A stretch of 64,000 nucleotides of DNA from Sipunculus nudus (taxonomy: Eukaryota > Annelida > Sipuncula > Golfingiida > Sipunculidae), in assembly GCA_026874595.1 (NCBI GenBank), contig CM049319.1:57358917-57422916 (forward strand), in the 5' to 3' direction. Positions within the stretch are counted from its first letter, which is position 1, and each line of letters begins with the position of its first letter. Shown piece after piece: positions 31,701-46,700 of the stretch. Below the pieces are notes generated by a model, which did not search any database, had not been told where the DNA came from, and worked only from the letters and a program-made list of their open reading frames with translations. A program made the position numbers and the translations under genes.

Positions 31701-34700
31701 ATTGTAGGTGGCGCCACCAAACTTGTATAGCAGGTACAGACTATCAGTTAAGTTTTGTGAAAATCCACCAAATGGTTCCTGAGTAATAAGCATCTAAGTG
31801 TTTTTCTATAATCAGCTCTAAAATGTAGAAAAATAGGTCAAGGTCACCCATCTTCGAACTTGACCGAGATTTTGTCGATATACATCTTTACCGAGGAAAT
31901 AAAATTCTGACGGTGAATCCTTTTCAAGATATCCCGCTCACAAGGTAAAAGTTAACAGACGCCGGCCGGACGGACAGCTTGGGTGAAGACAATAGCCCAT
32001 CAGCCTAAGGGCTGAGGGCTAAAAAGGACTATTAATACCCAGCTTTAGCACAGCATCAGGATCTAAATGTAATTAAACATTCTATAAAAGCACTGGTAAA
32101 CTAACATAAAAATACATATCATAATCTCAAAGTTCCATTTTCAATTTCTTTTAATACAACATGTGTATTAGACTCGCACTCAGACTTGGACATGGGGTTC
32201 AAAATGACTAAGACTCCAGGTGGACTTAGGCTCACACTTAATGGACTCGAGACTCAAGTGGCCTGGACTCGGACTTGAACTCAGACTCTAATGATCTTGT
32301 CTTAATTACACCACTGATACTGAACAAACTTGAGTCTCAACCCACCATAATTTTGAACCTGGACAGCATGTATGGCAGTAAGGCTGCGTATTTTACTGAG
32401 GACAATTTTGGCATTTGCTCCAGTCTTTTTGTTGGCCCTGTGTATTGACTTGGTCTGCCAGTCTGTCCAGTACATGTAGTTACCAGCCACTGTCAGTCCA
32501 TACGGATGGTCCAGTTTATCCTCATGCACCAATACACGTCGGTTTCTGCCGTTCAGATCAGCTGACTCTATCACCTGAGAAAATAATATATATAACTTAT
32601 ATCAATATCTTAAATGAATATAGATACAACAAACAAGTGACCTGTGGGCCATGATGCTCAGCCAATGAGCAAATCTTTATTGCCTGTCAGTTGGTCAAAA
32701 CTTTAAGAACCTAATACAAATTTTATTCACATTCTGCACAGTATGACCTGTGGGGTATGATGCTCAGCTGACTAGCATAACATCATGGCCTAACATTCAC
32801 ACATGATTGTCACAATTTTTTAACCTGATACAAAATGTTTTCACACTCTGCACAGGACAGGAATGTTTGGTCTGGGCACAATACTTGATGTTATATTGCA
32901 TCTTGCATTTTTAACAAACTGAGTCTTATCTTTTGAGGTGCTCTGGTTTACTGCAGAATGCATGTCCAAATCTGTTTAACCTTGCATGTTAATAGTCTTA
33001 AAGATGTACATTATTTCATTTTTATAAACCCACACAAATTATTAGTAAGGCACTCTTGGACACTCAGATGAGTTTCACTATCAGAATCCCCTGTAACTAG
33101 CTAATTATAGATCACAGTGACCTAATTTTGTTTTCAAAGAGATTTGCCCATGACCAATCTGGATATAAAGTTAGAAATTTCTAGGTTCTATGTCCATTAT
33201 TTGTGCCCTGTTCATGGGAACCAAATGGATGACAGATTAAGTGTCATCACTATAGTTAAGATGACCTTGTATGGAATTTTCACTTATGAGTTCTCTGTAT
33301 TGTATTTTTCAGTCTTTTTACTAATTATTGGCATGATATGATAGTGGTCCAATACAGACTTATATGTGAGAAGATTCTCAAATTAACACATTGAAGGTCA
33401 TAACTGGAGAAAATGAAAAGAAAAAGTATTTAAGTATGTAAAATATTTTTAATAAGCATAAAAGTACTCTTTTACTAAAAATTACAACACTACAGCATTG
33501 TAACATGGCAGCATTACAGGGTTCTTCTCAGGGAGAAAAAAGTGGGTCCTTTTTCTGAGGGTGAAGACTGAGGGGTGAAAGCTCCTCAGGGGTTAAATGT
33601 AGCCCCCCTCAAATCAGAAAATCAACACTGAAAAGTACAATCTTAAGTAATTTACATCATTTGCATATTCAGGATATTGCTTGGCTCTTTCTTCAAATGA
33701 ATTCTCACAGTGTTTGTCCATTTTAAGGCCAAAGTTCATGGGTTGCTAAAACCCTGGCACTGGCATATTTAGCTGAATATGAAATAATTATGATACACAA
33801 CTGACCATAGTGGAAGCATCAGCCCAGATGATTCGTGAGTTGGGGCGGTCAATAGTTAGTCCATTTGGCCACACAAGGCCTTTTTCTACAAGAACATAGC
33901 GGTTTCTTCCATCCATGTCAGCTCGCTCTATCTTGGCATGTTTGCCCCAGTCAGTCCAGTACATAAACCTGAGAAGACAATAGAAATACATATATAATAC
34001 TGTAATAATACAGTATCTCATGATTTAATCAATATTTATCATGATACTTCACTCATTATACGATACCAAATATGATAGACATAAGTAATATTAGGGTTCA
34101 TATTACAAGTTATAGCTCCTCTCTGATTAAGTTTACCACATCATTGCCTCCAAATGTCATCAAAATGAATAATTAAACAGCCACGTCAACTGGTTTGTCT
34201 TACTTAGCTGAGGTATGCACTCAGCTGACAGCCTTTCTGGTTGCCTGCATCAGGAGAGTATGCTTTACCCTTGTTTGTGTGTGAGTGTGTGTGTATGTTT
34301 GTTCACAACATAACTTTTTGTGTGAATCTGGCACATGATCTGGATTCAGGATCTTCATCCAGGATACCGGCTTCTGTGGCTCAGGGGCAGAGCACAGGAC
34401 TCAAAGCCAGGAGATCATGAGTTCAAATCTCAGCCTAAGGCCCCCATCTAGGGTCGGCCCCCATCCAGGGTGAGTGTTCTGCATGCTTAATGTGCCTAAC
34501 AGTCATGTTTCACTAAAAAAAAACGAGTGCGCCTTTTGGGAGTTCCTTGGGGTAATGACCCCCAGGACACACACCCAGGACCTGAAGGAGTAGTACAACG
34601 AAACTGGTTGACACCAGAATTATTGAGTGTAAGCCCTTGTCACGTAGTCCGAAACTGGAATGGAACCCTTCTGAGGTACATAGCACATAGTTCAGCAAGC

Positions 34701-37700
34701 ATTTAAAATTATGGAGGTGGATACCTCCACCAAAAAAAAATCTTTAAAAAAAAAAACTTCATCAAGGATGTTCACTTATGCATGAATGTACCTGTGAATA
34801 TGGGCCGAATAAGTGAATGCATGTTCTGGGAGCATCCAACAACAGGGGCCTCCCAACATAGTAGAGGCTTAGTTAAATATGTCTTACCCTGCATCATAAT
34901 TAAGAGCTATAGCCCTTGGATCATCCAGCTGGGTCCAGATCAGGGCCTTCCTCATGCTCCCATCTAGGTTAGCGACCTCGATCCTGTCCTTTCCGCTGTC
35001 CGTCCAGTACATCTTACGCCCGGTAGAGTCTATAGCTATGCCATCTGTGATGTTCAGTCCCGTGGATATGACGATTTCTCTCTCAGTTCCATCCATGTTG
35101 GCACGAGATATTGTATCTGTCACTGTGTCTGTCCAATACATCTTTCCTGAAAGCACAAGGAACTGTGTTAAGAGAATTTTAATGTCTATGTTCTGTAGTA
35201 GAAGTATTTAAGACTTATTCAAATATTTACCCTGCACGAAGCGAGGGTTATTGTTTACACTTGATTCTCTGCGTGTGAATGTATGTCATGACCATATCTG
35301 TATTTTACTGAAATTTATCATATATGTCAGTGTTGTGAAAAAGTCTACAAAGTTCAATTTTGGTGTATATCCAATCATTTAAGAGATTACCTGTGACTCT
35401 GTCCACATCAACAGCCATGGCATTCCTTAGCGGTCCTGTGGGGATGACGATATCAAACAGATAGTCCACATCTAGAGATATCGCACGGATGTCCGTCCGG
35501 CAGCCAACCAGAAGAAAGTTTGTCATACCTGCACAGAAGATAAAAATTGTCTCAATACTGCCAGATGAAAAATTCTAAGGCTTCCTATAAAAAAATTTCT
35601 TAACACAAACAAGTTTTGCCCAAATATTAACATAGAAATAAAACCATCAACCCCTATAAACCTCCACACCATATGGGTAGGCTTAATGAATCTGTTAATT
35701 TCATCAATCATGATTTTCTCACAAAGATGACAAATTAGTGATTGTGAGACAGTACATGACCTTTCTGACAGATCTTGCCATCCTCCTGTAGTAGGATCCC
35801 ACTTGGACATGCGCACCTACTTGTTACACCCTTCTCGCTTGGTGACAACAGACACAGGTGACTGCAGCCACCGTTATTAACTGCACAAGGATTCACACCT
35901 GCAAAGAAATGGAAGGAATTAAAGCGACAAAGAAACAAAGAATTACAGAAAAGCAGAATGGGAGAAATTAAAGTGTTAAAGAAATGGAAGGAAATACAGT
36001 GCCAAAGAAGTAAGGAATTACAAAGAATATGCACTGGAGAAATTTCAGTGTCAAAGAAATGACAGGAATAAGCACTTGGCAATGAGAAAAGGAATTACAG
36101 AGAAGAACTGGAAAATTTACAGTGCTCTTGAAGGAACGGAAGGAATGCAGTGTATAAGATATGAAAGGAATTACAGTGCCAAATAATGGAATTACAGCAT
36201 AAAAAAACAAGAGGAACAAGAGTGTAAAAGAAAGAGAAGAAATTACAGTATCAAAGAAATAGATATTACTGCAGTACCAAAGAATTTGAGGGAATTACAG
36301 TGCCAAAAATATAATATTTTAATAAAAATGTCTAAAATTTGGTTATTCACAATGGCTCTTAACAAAATCAGTAAACTAAATTTTTTTACATAAATCTATT
36401 TATCACATTGCCATTTGAACTGCAGTTCAAGCATCAAATACTGTTAACCCAAAGAAGGCATAAAACTTGATAAATACTTATATGAGTTTTAGGAAAATCC
36501 ATTAAATCATGAAAATTCATTAATTCTTCATGGTGCCACCAAAGCCTATTGACCTTTGGCCACAATAAATAAATGTTGATTTTCCGTAAAAATGAATTCA
36601 GGTATGATATAACGTTGGTTAATATTTCTTAAAGTTTCATTAAAATCCAATCAAATTCCAGGTAAGTTATCATGGCAACACTAAAAGTTAACACATACCA
36701 TAACATGTTAGATGTGTGAATAACAAAAATTATTAAAATGTTTACAATATTTTATTACATTAAAGAAAGAGAACATAAATTGATGTGTCTTTGACATACC
36801 TGACGGTCGTTGCCTGTGAAACATGTGTATATCCATGGGATTGGTCAGGCCATACATCAACACCCCCCTCTCTGTGCCGTTGTCAGAATCAACGTACAGG
36901 ATAGACTTCAACTCCCAGTCAGTCCAGTACACCAAGTCATCGTCAAAAGCCAGACCAAATGGATGGGACAGCTTATCATGAAGGAGCAGCTGAAATAAAA
37001 GACTTACTTAGTAACTAGCAGTACACCCCAGTGATGTAGTTAAGTCCAAACCATCTGAGACAGACTGCAAGTCCGAGTCCAGGCCGATCGAGTCGGAGTC
37101 CAAGTCTGTGTCTTTAAGGTTCAAGTCCAATTCTACCTTCTTTGATTCTGAATCATTCTGAACTCGAGTCCAAGTTTGAGTCTGAGCCCAGTAATAAATC
37201 TCTTAATTTAAAGAAATTTAAAAAGGATATTTGTGACAATCATGCAAATTTTATGTCAGTTTACAAAAGCCCTTTTTAAATGAATGTTTAACAAGGGCAA
37301 CGCAAAGCGGAGCATCCCTTCTCATGGCAGCATATTTATACTGGGTGTAACACACAGTGTGAACATCAGGAGGGCAGCTCTGTGACCTTGATCTTTGACC
37401 TGGAACTCAATAGGGTTCTGCTTCCATGGGTGGGTGAGTCATGTGTAAAAGATGGAAGCTTTTGGAACCCCACCTTGAGACCACCCCACAATTGTGACCA
37501 CTGGTCCCAAATATTTTAGTGTTATTTATGTTTATAAATGACTCTAATTACGATCACCCCTGAATTCAGAAATAAAGGCAGATTTCCTGGCCCCATGCAG
37601 CCTTCATGTGATCCTGCTTATGTGATCACCTCCTAAAAGTACTGTAATAACATTTGTCATGAGTTAATGGCTGTGCCTTGTCACAGCTGCCTTAATCATA

Positions 37701-40700
37701 GATCAAAGAGTACAATTTACATGGTGTCCAACCCCTAGTGTTAATCTGATCCGCATAGCTTCCTGACTCAGTGTCCACGCTGAGACTCACTGAGGCATAC
37801 TGTGGTTGGCTATATATTCGCGAGGCTGAAATTTCGCGATTTCTCCATTTTTAATGTTTCGCGAGGGTTTCATTTTCGCGATCTCACCAGAACCTATATC
37901 AGATCTTTGGTAAAGCCATACCTGTGTGTATTATAAAATGAGAAAAAGTCATGAGTTTGTGATATTCCTTTATATAACTATGGGCCCGTACACACAGCAC
38001 AGGTAGTTAAGTTCAAATTTAAGGGAATGTTTCCCCTATACCTGCATGGATGTAACTTATTATAAAATTGCTCACTGATCTAACCTATTCCCATACAAGT
38101 ATTGGCTACACTGAATAGGAAGGACATACTCAATTAACCTATTATTCCCGAGGGTTTCATTTTCTCGACTATTTCCTATTCACGAATATTGCAAAATTAA
38201 AACCCTCGCGAACAAAAAGGCAACCACAGTATGTGATTGATCAAAGGGTATAACTGGTGGACTGTCTCATGAATTAGGTTGTCTGCCTGGCTAACTGTCT
38301 TGGGGTCTTAAGCTCTTGTATAAATCTAGTGATTCTGATTGCCCAACAGTAATCGCTTAATTACAACTACCTTCAACTACCTAAGTGTGGGGATGAGAGC
38401 TTAGTATTTTTAATCACATGTTTTTTTTATCTTCATTGGCCCAATTTACAACCTGGTTATTCCTAACCGTGCCCATGCCTTACTTAAACTGAGCATTAAG
38501 CAGTCGTAAAATGTATTAATAAAGCTTGCATGGACTCAAATCCCACACATTTTCTTTCCTTATCAGATAGATTGCTGACAGATTATTTCTATGCTGATTC
38601 AGTTTACATTTAAATTGCTTGCTGTTGTGTGACCATACCTTGGAAAGAAAGAGGTGTTAATCCAGGTGGCAAGACAAGGCCGCAGTCAGCGTCAATTTGC
38701 TCAGTATTATGTTCAATATGTATTCAGTAGATTGTTTTTGTTTTGCCCCCAGTGTAATTATCTGGTATTCATCAGGCATTGCGTATATGTACATGTACAT
38801 GTATATTTATTTTTGTCATGAATAAATATTTTCTTTTCAAGTACATACCACAAACAAGTTAAATTATTAAAGGTAAGTATAATTGATAAACACTAAATTT
38901 TAAGATATGCAATTGACACTCACCGATACACATTAAACACTGGCGTGTTATATGCAAGCCAAGAAATTTGACCAAGGTAAGAATTTCACACACACCACCA
39001 TCCCCAAATTACGACCACTTTGCTCATGCAGTCCCCAGGATGGTCATAATTGTGGGGTCCAATGTTATTAATAAGAACTGATATTTTATAAAGTATCAAA
39101 ATTTGATTTTATGGTGACACAAAAGATCTGTTTTTATATATAATATTGTAATTTAGGCATTCAATAAGACAGTTATGGTTGGAATCAATAAGATGCCAAT
39201 TATACTTGAGTATATATGACTGATCACATGAGCTTATTGTGTGTCTTGTTCACAAATGTTACATTTTAATGATATTTCCCTTTTGCAGATATTGTATATT
39301 TGAAATCCTTATGAACATATGCCAACAACAGTAATTATACCAATGTTTCACTGTCCACTCACCTTCCTGTTGTTTCCGTCCATATCAGAGTACTCGATGT
39401 TCCGCGTCCCAGCATCCACCCAGTAAAGCCTCCCACGGGTGTAGTCAATCGCTAAACCATTGGGCTGTTTCAGGTTGGTGGAGACCAGCATCTTCCGCTG
39501 TGAACCGTCCATCCCTGCACGCTCTATCTTGGGACTTTTCCCCCAGTCTGTCCAGTACATGTACCTGCAGCACAGGGTACAATTGTTATAATCAGCAATA
39601 TGGTTTTTGCTTCTCAACAATATTTAATATTCAAATTTTGAATGGAAAGTTACTGATATTTTTAATGTTTCTTATTCACCTGAAGTACTTCTCTCAGAAC
39701 TATCCTTGTAACATAGTCCTCTGAGGTTACACCTCTAATATAGTGATGCAGGCCTTGGATATGGACTTGGACTCCACCTTTTTAGGAATTAGGGACTCAA
39801 GTGGATGAACTCTGACTCAGATAGTGTACACTCGACTACGTCACTGCTTTAAAATGGCACTTTTTTGGGGGGAGTGAGGGTGGGGGTTTGAAGAACTATT
39901 AATTATATTTTAACTTTTATCCAATAAAAAAGGCAATAAGTCTTTCTTGTCTATATCAAATGAGTTCCATCCTGACAGGAGCTGAGAGATTATATATTTT
40001 GTTAAATGTGGGATTCTGCTTTCCATTGGATGATAATATACAGTCATAGTATTGATATAGGTTCATCTGGTGATACTGATACAATATTTTGCTTTGTATT
40101 GCAATGTATCAGTATGCCAGTGTATTATTAGAGTCTTACTATTAATGCCTAAGTAAAACTATAGTTCTACCTTAAATTTAATTACACCCCCACATAATAT
40201 CAGAGTGAAAACACAAATTCTTACCCCTTTGTGGGATCTAGCACAATATCCCTTGGTCTGTCTAGGCTGTCCCAGATAACTATAGATCGCATGCTGCCAT
40301 CAAAGTTGCAAACTTCTATACGATCTGTCCCTGCTTCAGTCCAATACACCTTCTTGGTTATCCAGTCTATAGCCAGACCACCTGGACTGTCTAAGCTGGT
40401 ACCAACTATGACCTTCAAATATAATGAAAAGAAATAATATAAATGTATAATGCCGGGTCAGATGACGTGTGTTTGAGATGTATGGCTAACACATGGTGTG
40501 TATGCTATGTTTATGTTTTGCACACTGATCAGGCCCAATGAAAATTTATTTCCACCTGTGCACAGGTATAATTAAATGGTTTTAGAATGAAATACTGGCA
40601 AATAACATAATTTTTTAAGGAGAAAACAATTTACTTTAAACAGTATATTTATGGTAGATGATGTGTCAATTTGCCCCTTCCAAAATCAGGAACATTTAAA

Positions 40701-43700
40701 ACTATATAAATATACATGTATATATTACTTTATTTATTGTTTCCTATCTTTGTAGTCTGCCATTTTTAATCCTTTTGCCTGAGTACACACTGGCTGCCTG
40801 GTGTGTTAGAGCAGGCATTCCCTGGTTTTATCTAGTAAAACCACATACAGTGGTACTAGCTTGTTTAAGCAACCCCCAGATCAAATGACCTCCAAATGTT
40901 AACAACAATCTTACCCTTGAATGGATAGGTTTACAGTTAAAATGTACCTTTATATTGATATAAGCAACCAACAATTGCAATTTTTCAAATCTTCAGCTGC
41001 TTTGTGAAACCATTTTCAACACAAACTAACCATTACACATGCAAACATTTGTGATAATGTGGTCATGAAAGCATTTGGATCATTAGTGATCACAACTGGC
41101 AACAGATGGCACTGTTGGATCCAAAGGATCAGGACACTTTTCTCCCAAATGGATAATCAACTTTCACTTCATATGGAAAAATACTGATGAAAGACACATA
41201 TTTAAACAAATCATAAATATATATTTCAGAGTTTAATGTAAAATAAAAGAAAAATAATAACTGATGCAAAGATAATAGGTGAAACTATGATTATGGAAAC
41301 ACTGCCATCTTCTGTAATATTTAAGATTCATTAATGGAAATAAATGTTCACATCCCTTGATCCAACAACCACCTGTGATTACTGACCATTTTCCTTTGGC
41401 GGAGGAAGTGGACTCTAAAAGCAAGGACCACTGTACATACCACAGACTAATGGCAACCAAACCCTAAAGGACAACATTTATGTATTCTTACACAATATAG
41501 ATAAAACAAATATTTTTTCTTTTCGATATAGCTGACCCCCCCCCCCCCCCAAAAAAAGTGCAAGTCCTCACCAGCAGGCGGTACCAATGAAGTGAAAAAA
41601 ATCTATTTAGTACAATATTTTCTTATATACTGACTGCTTGTCCTGATCCATCCCAGCGTGCCCTGCTGATCGTGTTCTTTGTGAGGTCTGACCAGAACAA
41701 CGTGTCCTCATCAGCATCCCAATCAAGGGCCACGGCGTGCTCAACGTCACGGAGTGGGACAACCACATCCAGACGTTCATCAGTATCAAAGGAGATCCTC
41801 CGGATATCCGTACTCCGGGCAAAGGCCAAAAACTTGTGGAAGTCTGCAAATTATAAGTACAATTTATTATTTTATGTGTTTTGAAAAATCACATTTTCCA
41901 TCTTCAAAATCAAGCTGCCATGCACTAGTGTTATACAAACAGATCAATTATATTCATGACTGGGTGTTTCACTAAATTTATAACTGATATTAGTAGGTAT
42001 GTTTGCTTGTAACTGTATATTATATTATGTGAATAAATTATATATTTGGGAAAAGAACTCAAACCTTTTAAACCATATGGAACACAACACAAATTAATAA
42101 CAGCCAGAGACTAACCTTTTGATTAGTATTATTTCAGTTCTCTATAGCATAACTTAAAGATTATTTAAGATTCAGGCCTTTGTGTAAATGTTAATGTTGG
42201 CTCCACTTGCCCATTTTGCCAACCTTTGGTTGCCCTACCACCATGTTCTGAAACTTTCACTTGCCCTGGACAAGCAATTTACCATTAATATCAAACCCTG
42301 ATCAACACCATTCAGCACAGAGCAGTGGAACAATAATCCTTTGTTTTTACCACAGTTATGTCCTTTATTTTGACCTTGAGCAAGAAACCTCTTAAATTCT
42401 CTCTTAAATCAAGGAACTTAATAAAACAAATACCTCAGAATTAAGGTACACAAGTCAATTACAACTAGAAATCATACTTTCAAAACCTGTATCAGCATTA
42501 TTTATCAATAAGGGTTTTATTATAGGCTAAAATCATATTAAAGTACTGGCATACCCATAATGGTATACCATTACCAATACTTTAATGTGGCATGAAATGG
42601 CAATCCCATGATAGATTATGAGAAACTGGGTGCAACAAACCTGTCAAGGATTGGTAAGGGTGAGGGAATTGCAACATGAAAGTACTCACAAGACAGCATG
42701 AAGGTAAGATTCTATCTTTGGAGACAGCTGAATGGCATAGGGACATGTAAAAGCAAAATTAGGTTAAAATAACACTTTTATGGATCACAATCAAAATCCT
42801 CCTATTAAAAGCAACATGCAAATTCGTGGAATTAATATCCCCCACTTTGGGATCTAGTTGTCTTTCATGCTTGATAAGCAACCCTTATTATGACATGTGG
42901 AGAAAATCTTGAGAGCACATGAAAAACAAATCCACTGAGACATGTGGAGACATCTGCAGGCGAACATAAAATCTAAAACACATTGAGAAATAGGACTAAA
43001 ATCCACTATGACATATGGAGACATATATGGGCGAACACAACTAGGGACCCATGGGTCTCAACGCTCAGCTGCATTTGTCTATAAGGATATATGTTTATGA
43101 GGTTTTCCAAAATATTGGTCCTGTGATCAGTTTGAAGCCAACCTGTCTATCCAAACTGGAGTTATCATCCACTAACTAATTTGTGAATGGATGGGCCCTT
43201 TGACCTTAACCTTTGACCTTATGAGTCCAAAATCAAAAGGAAACTTCCCCTATTGGCAGGTGCACCACATGTTGATGATGGGAGGATTGAGATACAAAGT
43301 TTGGCTTAAAATGCATCAATAATCTTTCTTAAGTAGTGGGTCCTGTGACCTTGACCTTTGATCTCATGACCCCAGAATCAACAGTTCTTATTTTAGTGGT
43401 GGGCCATATATAAGTCAAGTTTGAAACCAATATTTCAAACTAAACTGGTGTTATCATCTGGAAACTAATATGTGGATTGATGGCCCCCATGACCTTGACC
43501 TTGTGACCCCAGAATCCATCAGTTACTTTCACTATTGGAAGGTGAACAAATCTGGAAGATAAAATGTTTGGGACAAAGTTTGGCTAAAAATACATCAACA
43601 ATCTTTTTAAAGAAGTGGGTGCTGTGATCTTGACCTTTGGCCCTATAACCCCAAAATCAAAAGGGTTCTTACATTATTGGTGGGTCATATATAAGTCAAA

Positions 43701-46700
43701 ATTGAAACCAATATGTCAATCCAAACTGGAGTTATCATCCAGAAACAAATATGTGGACAGATGGGCCCCTGTGACCATGACCTTTGACCTTGTGACCCCC
43801 AAATTAATCAGGTTTTTCCCCTATTGGCAGCTCAGCTATATATGCAAGATGGAAGGTTTTGGATGGAAAGTTTGGCTTAAAATGCATCCACAATCTTTCT
43901 AAATAAGTGGGTACTGTGACCTTGACCTTCGACCTCATGAACCCAAAATTGAACAGAATATTCCCCTATTGGCAGGTTACCAATATCTTGAAGATGGAAG
44001 GTTTGGGATGAAAAGTTTGGCTTCAAATGCATATGTTAAATGAAATGAGTCTTGTGAGCATGACCTTTGACCGTTGGACCCCAAAATCCACACGGTTCTT
44101 ACTTTAGTGGTGAGTCATATATAAGTTAAGTTTGAAACCAATATGTCAAACTAAACTTGAGTCATCTTGAAACTAAGTTGTGAACAGATGGCCCCTGTGA
44201 CCTTGACCTTTGACCATGTGACCCCAAATTCATTTTTGCTCTTCCCATACTGGCAAGTCAGCTAAATGTGCAAAATGGAAAGTTTGGGATGAAAAGCTTG
44301 GCTTAAAATGCATCCATAATCTTTTTAAAAAGTGAGTCCTGTGACCTTGACCTCTGACCTCATATCCCCAAAATCATATAGTTCTTGCTTAAGTGGTGGG
44401 CCATATGTAAGTCAAGTTTGAAATCCATGTGTCAATACAACTTGGAGTTATCATCTGGAAACTAATTTGTGTGGATGGACAGATGGACAGACAGACAGAC
44501 AGGGTGATAACTATATGGCATCTACTTGTGATCAATAAAAACATCAGGCTTTGGGACACTAGATGTAATTACAGCTGAGAAACTGACATGATTGTTGTCA
44601 TTTTATAGTAAAAAAAAAATATTCATTAAAATAACAAAAAATACAGGTGGCACCACCACTTTTTGGGAACTGACAAAACTAGTCATGGTCAATTTTCAAG
44701 GCAAGATACATGATAATCCATGCATTAATTATCAAGATATTGGGGGTTTTGTATTATATTTTGGATTATTCTGGGGGGAGGTGGGTATTTTCAAGCCCCA
44801 TAGCTCTGAGGATATAGGTCGCAGTAACCTAATTTCAGGTTTCAAAGCAGATTTTTTTTTACCTCCCTGGATATTCACTTAGAAGTTTCTAGTTCCAGCA
44901 GTTACGATTTGTGCCCTGCTAATGGACGACTGGACGGCCGGATGGACAAAGCGCCATTCCTATACCTCAGTTGACTTACAGTCAGCTGAGCCAAAAAAAC
45001 TAAAACACACTGAGAGATTTGACAAAAATTTGAGAATGTTGTTAATGAGCTGGATAGAAATATTTTTCAGCTAGATACTCCAAAACCATTCCCAACCAAG
45101 GTATGCATAAGATCAATCATTGGTCCAAATTTGAATTAAATTCAATACAATTTTGGAAAGTTACCACACCAAAACAAAAAACCTGATGGACAGACAAAGA
45201 GACCAACAGCAGAGAGACAGACAAACCAAAAACAATGTCCCCTGCATCTGTGGAGCGGGGGACAATTAAGAATATATATATAATGCTGTGGTTGCAATAC
45301 AATATTTCCAATGGTCAGAAGTTAGTCACTCACTCTCCGTGCAGGTCTTGCCATTAGGAAGGATCTGGAATCCTGTTGGACAGGCACATGTGAAGCTCTG
45401 GAGGTTAGGTAAACAAAGATGGCTGCATCCACCATTATTCTCCCCACAGTGGTTCCGATCTGAAACAGTGAAACAATCTAGAATAGGGGAAGTCTACAAG
45501 CGACAACGTGTATCCGCCAAAATCACAGTAGGACGGGTGAAGTAAGGCATGGATTAAGTGGCAAGGGGAAATAGAGTTATATGTGTTACATATTAGAATG
45601 GATCTCTGCCACGTAAACATGATTGTAGGTGGCGCCACCTGTTATTTGAATGAGAAACTATCCAAGATATATACACATGCAAAATTTCAGGTGGAAAAGT
45701 CAAACCACTGCAGAGATATGAGTGATTTTATCCCACAGCAGACAAACAGATGGACGCTGTACAAACATGGCTGCAGGTGGCACCACCATTTTTGTGTGTG
45801 TTATAAAGCTATCAAAGGGCTACATTTGTGTAAATTTTTTTCCTGATCGGTTAAACGGTTCCCAAGATATGAGCTTGGATGTCTGCAGCGTTAACGTATA
45901 TGTAGGTGGCGCCACCTGTCATAAAATCAAGAAAGCTATCTAGGATGTATACGGATGCAAAATTTTAGGTGAATAAATCAAACCACTGCAGAGATATGAG
46001 TGATTTTAACCCAAAGCAGATGAACAGATGGACACTGTGCAAACATGGTTGCAGGTGGCGCCACCTTTTTTTGTGTATGTTATAAAGCTATCCAAGGTCT
46101 ACATTTGTGTAAATTTTTTTTCCTGATCCGTCAAAAGGTTTCCAAGATATGTGGGTTTATGTGTGGAAACAGACTCACAAATGGATGCTGGGCAGAGAGG
46201 AAAGGTCAGAGGTCAAGGCCATTTGGTTAGGCACCAGTTCACATGTGACCCGATAATTTGTGTAAGTTTCCGAAAAAATCCGTCCAGTAGTCCCAGAGGA
46301 GTTCTCCGGAAATGAACGCCGCGGCGGCGGGGGAACCCGGTCAAAAACATAGTATCCGCAAAACTTCGTTTTGGCAGATACAATTAATATATTACATGAT
46401 GGATAATAATTTATATATTTTCACACCACATTGCCAAATAGCATTACAAAATGTGATAAAAATAAAATATGAGCTTTGGTGTTTTTGGTTGGTGACCTCT
46501 GACCTCATAAAATATGCTTAGACTTTGCTTAGAATTGAACATGGGCAAGATAATGTATTTCTAAATATCTCTTTAAAGTTTTGTTAAAATCCATCAAATT
46601 CCTGGTAAGTTATCATGGTGACACCCCACAGAACCTTGATGACCTTTAACCTCAATTAAATGTGTGGATTTTGCCTTGAATTAATCTAAAGATGGCAAGA

